From Trichoplax sp. H2 (Eukaryota > Placozoa > Uniplacotomia > Trichoplacea), in the NCBI GenBank assembly GCA_003344405.1, contig NOWV01000037.1:310001-374000 (forward strand): a DNA stretch of 64,000 nucleotides, read 5' to 3'. Shown piece by piece: positions 60,335-64,000 of this stretch. The position numbers were made by a program, and so were the translations under genes. A model generated the notes under the pieces. It saw only the letters and a program-made list of their open reading frames with translations. It was not told where the DNA came from and ran no database searches. Position 1 is the stretch's first letter. Every line of letters starts with the position of its first letter.

Positions 60335-62061
60335 TACATACGAGTGCATGTGTAAGGGTATGATTAATTCTCTTAATACCTGCACTAAACTTTATATCCC
60401 GTCACTAACGTATGTCATTTAACAACAAAACAAGATTTGAAGGCCTTTCTATTTCTTGACCGGATGATAATAAAAATTTTATCCACTACTTTTGTAGTTG
60501 AATTTATTAAACCATATTCCAGCACGACTGCAAAGATTCCTGTTACAAAAGCCTGCCATGCTTTGGCATCCCTTTGATGGGAAAGTATTCTCCTCTCCTC
60601 AAGTCGTGATGAGGTTGGAAGGTTAAAATTATTGTTGTATAGAAATCATCGATTGGCTTGCATGCTGTTGCAAAAGTACGTTCGCATTTGTTGCGATCAC
60701 TATTTATATAATTAGGTATATACGGTAGTTGAATCACGAGCATTTTTAAGTTGATTTCATCCCTTCACTTGGAATTGATATGAACTCTTCTTTCGTCTTC
60801 AAAGAGCGTCCAAAATGAGCTGGAAAGTTACCCCTTTAACGCTTGGTTGAGCGACCACGAAAGCTGAATGAAAAGGCGTAGTACAGCACTGTGTGTACCG
60901 TTAGGGACTATGGTGTCCAATTTTTGTTAACAACTTGATATGAGAAGCTGTTTCTTCTCTTAATATCAAACACTAGATGTTTACTGAAGTGAAAGCTCTA
61001 CAAATGGGTTACAGTCATAATACAGTCAAAAAGTAATAAAAAGTGGCCTACAGGAAGTAAATTACTTATTGTTTTTGTCAGACGTAGCACGTACCATATG
61101 CGTAACGAAACGGAGCTGGTACGTCTCACTCATGAGCGAGTGATGATGCTACTCATCACGCGAGTATGAACTCAGAAGGATCTGAACCGAGAAGTAAAGT
61201 TTTCATCTTTTTATACGGCGGTGTAAATTACTTCAAGTATGGGGCAAATTTTGGATCGCATTCGTTCGGCCTGATTGTCCGTACAGTGTACTGTACAGTA
61301 CAGTCAGATACTGAGTCAGGTCAGTACACACTGTAGCATAGGAATGTTGTGATTTACTGTACTACTGTACTGTGTATTTCCGAAAGATGTCGCGAGTTAA
61401 CGCTGCGATTAGTACAATAATACTGTACAATATACCGCCTTTTCCAAGCGGCTACTCAAGTCAAAATGTTGTCCTTTTTCCACCGTCTCCACTCCTAAAG
61501 GTACTGTAGGAACGGAGTAGAAAGTACAGTATCAGCCTCGTCATTGTCTCTACAGTACTGTACAGTAGAACCGTTCGTAGTGGCTGGTAACAGAGAGAGT
61601 AAGGAGACGCTGGATAAGTGGTCAATATTGTTGCTCGAGTAGCCTTTGCTTTTACAAGCCTTTGTGGTGACATCTATTTTACACCAGCAAAGAGTTTGCC
61701 CCCCCCCCCTACCGGATGCTGATAGCACTGACCCCGAACTGACGCATCATCTGCGGCAGATCGTCATACCATGTGGACTGCGCAGTACAGCTACTAATCT
61801 GCCACTGGATTACGCACTGATCATAGTAGCGCAAAACTTAGCTAAACGATACAGTTTTAATATACGGTACAGTAAGATCTTCTCCGCTTGGCAGACTGCA
61901 AGAATTGAGCCGAATAAAACCCTGGCCTATCGTCGATGACAATCGTCTTCAAGGGCGGGTGTCAGGTCGAGGCGGGTCACGTCATTAGGAGGTCAACCAG
62001 CGTCACCTTGATCACTTTCATCCAAGCAAATCATTGAGAATTTTCCATTTCACAGAGCAAA
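60335..62061. other. Unannotated interval with GC-richer, GTAC-rich patch
   Basis: No gene recognised. From about 61080 the composition becomes more GC-rich, with GTAC palindromes at about 61280-61375 and 61500-61570 and a C run at about 61701-61709. The composition resembles the 23.2-24.9 kb block and short phrases such as GGGTCACGTC and GGTCAACC are shared. The last bases before 62062 (TTTCCATTTCACAG) look like a 3' splice site, so FDPS may have a 5' UTR intron. Confidence 0.45.
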
Positions 62062-63918
62062 ATGGCCGATGCTAAAAAGCCAAAATTAGGCGATAATGAT
62101 GCTACTTTATTCGACCAGCTCTTTCCACAACTCGTCACCGAATTAACTGAAGATGGTCTAGCTAATGATCAAACTGTCGATGCAATTCAATGGATGAAAA
62201 AGGTACTGTAGTCTTGTCTTACCATAAGTTGCTTTGAATGGATTTTTCCGCTAAGATAGCAAGGATAGTTGACTGAGAGAAATTGGAAGATATAGAGCAA
62301 TGTAGGATAATGGATTTGACTAAGGACTTTCTATACAGCCCATGGAGCTCTATCGAGTACGAATAGATAGGATATTTATATATAAGAAATGGTTCAAGGA
62401 AAGAGAATCAAGTTACAAGTGCTCGCACATTGGCAATGACAAGTGGAAAAACAAGCTACACTAGAGTAAAAATTCTCATCAAACATTGTCTATGCACATA
62501 GTCTCTAACACTTGCAAACGACGGATATACTCGTATATAGTATTCGTATACAGTAATACTAAACAATGATTTAGTATAACTTGGCTGCTGAGCAGCCTGA
62601 GCATTTTCTCCAATCTAGGCAATGTATGTAGACGATAATAAGCACAAGTATACAGTACTTGTATAAAGTACTTTTCAACAAGCACTTGTATGCAATAGTA
62701 ACCTAGCACGACATTGCTTCTTTCGCACTAAGTCTGATCTTAGCAATGGATCTGCAGTTTATCTCACAACATTAAAATATTATTATATCCGTTAAAGCAA
62801 TCTTGTAGGCGATATTACTCTGAGTATACAATTTTGCTTGCAATCGTTGTACACAAATGACGATATACTACAGTAGGACTTTGTTGCCTACAACCTTGCT
62901 CATATCTTAGCAACTTCTCTCATGCTGTCTATTTTTACTATTGTAATAGAAAATAGAGGATTATGATACTTTCTATTACTAATATTTATCTATTATATTG
63001 ATATTTTAACTTAATTTTGTCTTACCCTGGGATCGATGACAGTCGCTAGAGTGCAATGTCCCTGGAGGTAAGCCAGTTTTACAACATTATTAATACATGA
63101 ACCAATCCAAATGTCATCAAAGTCTATTACTATATAGTAATGTAACATCTCCATTGACCTCTATGACTCTCGGTAAATGGTAAAGTCAACTAAATAAGTC
63201 CACATACAGTATATCGTATTGCTCGGATAGATAGTATCAGTACTATGCCTTTCAAAATAGGTTATCAATGATTACGTACTGTGTAATGATAGACACGTTT
63301 TTAAATTGAGTAAACATCGAGTGGTTTATATAATCGATTGTCATAATTTGGTAGTTTTATATAATCTATCGTTTATTTACAATTCAATCAATCAATGTGA
63401 ACTATCTTGGCGATAGCTTTATTCCATCGTAGAGTTTTGAAGATTGTACTTTAGTAATATAGCTGTGATAATCAAGTAAGTAGTGTATAATTCTGTCGGC
63501 TTCATGGCTTATCCTGACTATTATCTTAGGCAAACGCAATCGTGGACTATCAGTTATTGCTACGGTAAGGTTACTAGTTGCTCCGCAAGAACTATCCGAT
63601 GAAGATATTAAGGGAGCCTTAGTACTAGGATGGTGTGTGGAATTCGTAAGTACAATAACACTGAAAATGCAACAGCTATTAATTAATGATCTGCAATACC
63701 TCTCTAGTCGTATTTGCATTCAGCATTGAAGTATAAACTTCATTTCATTCTCCAAAGTCTTGGCTATCAATAAGTACAGTATTTATAGTCATCTTTTAAA
63801 GAAGCTTTAAGAATCACATATCCCTTTTCATTGACAGTTACAAGCATTTTTTCTTGTTGCTGACGATATTATGGATGATTCAGTTACACGTCGTGGTCAG
63901 CCATGCTGGTTTAGGAAT
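62062..63918 (+). CDS. FDPS: Farnesyl diphosphate synthase (5' part; runs off the window)
   Basis: Makes farnesyl diphosphate from IPP and DMAPP/GPP in the mevalonate pathway, feeding sterol, dolichol and prenylation branches. Visible exons: 62062-62202, 63043-63067, 63530-63645, 63838-63918; the last ends with a good donor (GTAAGAG), so the gene continues past 64000. The initiator ATG gives MADAKKPK, with no mitochondrial targeting peptide. The frame carries [13 protein letters not shown] (the family GGKxNRGL motif split over exons 2 and 3), the GWCVEF helix, and [15 protein letters not shown] with the first aspartate-rich motif DDIMD, followed by [11 protein letters not shown]. All phases join. 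About 121 residues of an expected 350 or so are present; the second DDxxD lies outside. Confidence 0.93.
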
Positions 63919-64000
63919 GTAAGAGTTGGAAATATAGGATTCCTATATCATTCTAGTAATATTTTATTTATAACTCTCCGTACTTATAATCGGAAAGTAA

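Noticed and set aside
1-64000. CRISPR array, operon, phage or bacterial mobile island
   Set aside because: Genes are split by spliceosomal introns and are metazoan families. The repeats are satellites without regular spacers.

Overview
The window is AT-rich eukaryotic DNA with many short GT-AG introns (often 60-300 bases). Its gene set includes complexin, syntaxin-18, INPP5A, PGAP3, a THEG-repeat protein, CAMLG, NOP16 and farnesyl diphosphate synthase, which is a metazoan set. Small size, low GC and this style of intron fit an early-branching animal; a placozoan (Trichoplax/Hoilungia lineage) is my best guess, but that is inference from style and gene content, not a database match.

Layout. 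1-8.7 kb (+): two tandem GPAT3/4-type glycerol-3-phosphate acyltransferase genes, the first cut by the window edge, separated by a diverged ~130-bp tandem array and a GC-richer patch. 8.7-15.4 kb: no recognisable gene. 15.5-15.8 kb (-): intronless complexin with a cysteine-cluster tail. 15.9-25.6 kb: no recognised gene; it holds a cluster of ATGGCG motifs, a complex satellite (19.9-21.6 kb) and a duplicated GC-richer block broken by a 20-N gap (23.3-24.9 kb). 25.6-34.2 kb (+): type I inositol polyphosphate 5-phosphatase (INPP5A), 18 exons. 34.2-38.6 kb: nothing recognised. 38.6-42.0 kb (-): syntaxin-18, 11 exons. 42.9-44.9 kb (+): NOP16, 5 exons, with a minisatellite in intron 2. 45.7-46.6 kb (-): PGAP3, intronless. 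48.7-50.6 kb (-): THEG-repeat protein, 4 exons. 50.6-55.3 kb: nothing recognised. 55.3-56.7 kb (-): ARL9/10-like membrane-anchored GTPase. 57.6-60.3 kb (+): CAMLG (GET2-type receptor subunit), 3' end uncertain. 62.1 kb to the window edge (+): farnesyl diphosphate synthase, 5' part only.

The genes are ordinary single-copy housekeeping genes, not an operon. Several act in the endomembrane system: GPAT (ER glycerolipid synthesis), syntaxin-18 (ER Qa-SNARE), CAMLG (ER tail-anchored protein insertion), PGAP3 (GPI remodelling), complexin (SNARE regulation). I read this as chance clustering. Two pairs are divergent and may share promoters (STX18/NOP16 and ARL/CAMLG). Exon models were built by hand from splice signals, phase continuity and family knowledge; GPAT copy 2, INPP5A, STX18, NOP16, THEG and ARL all close to an exact multiple of three. 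I did not find a convincing undescribed system. The most notable items are the complexin tail, the tandem GPAT pair, the possible loss of the INPP5A CaaX box, a possible frameshift in CAMLG, and several satellite and palindromic GTAC-rich tracts.
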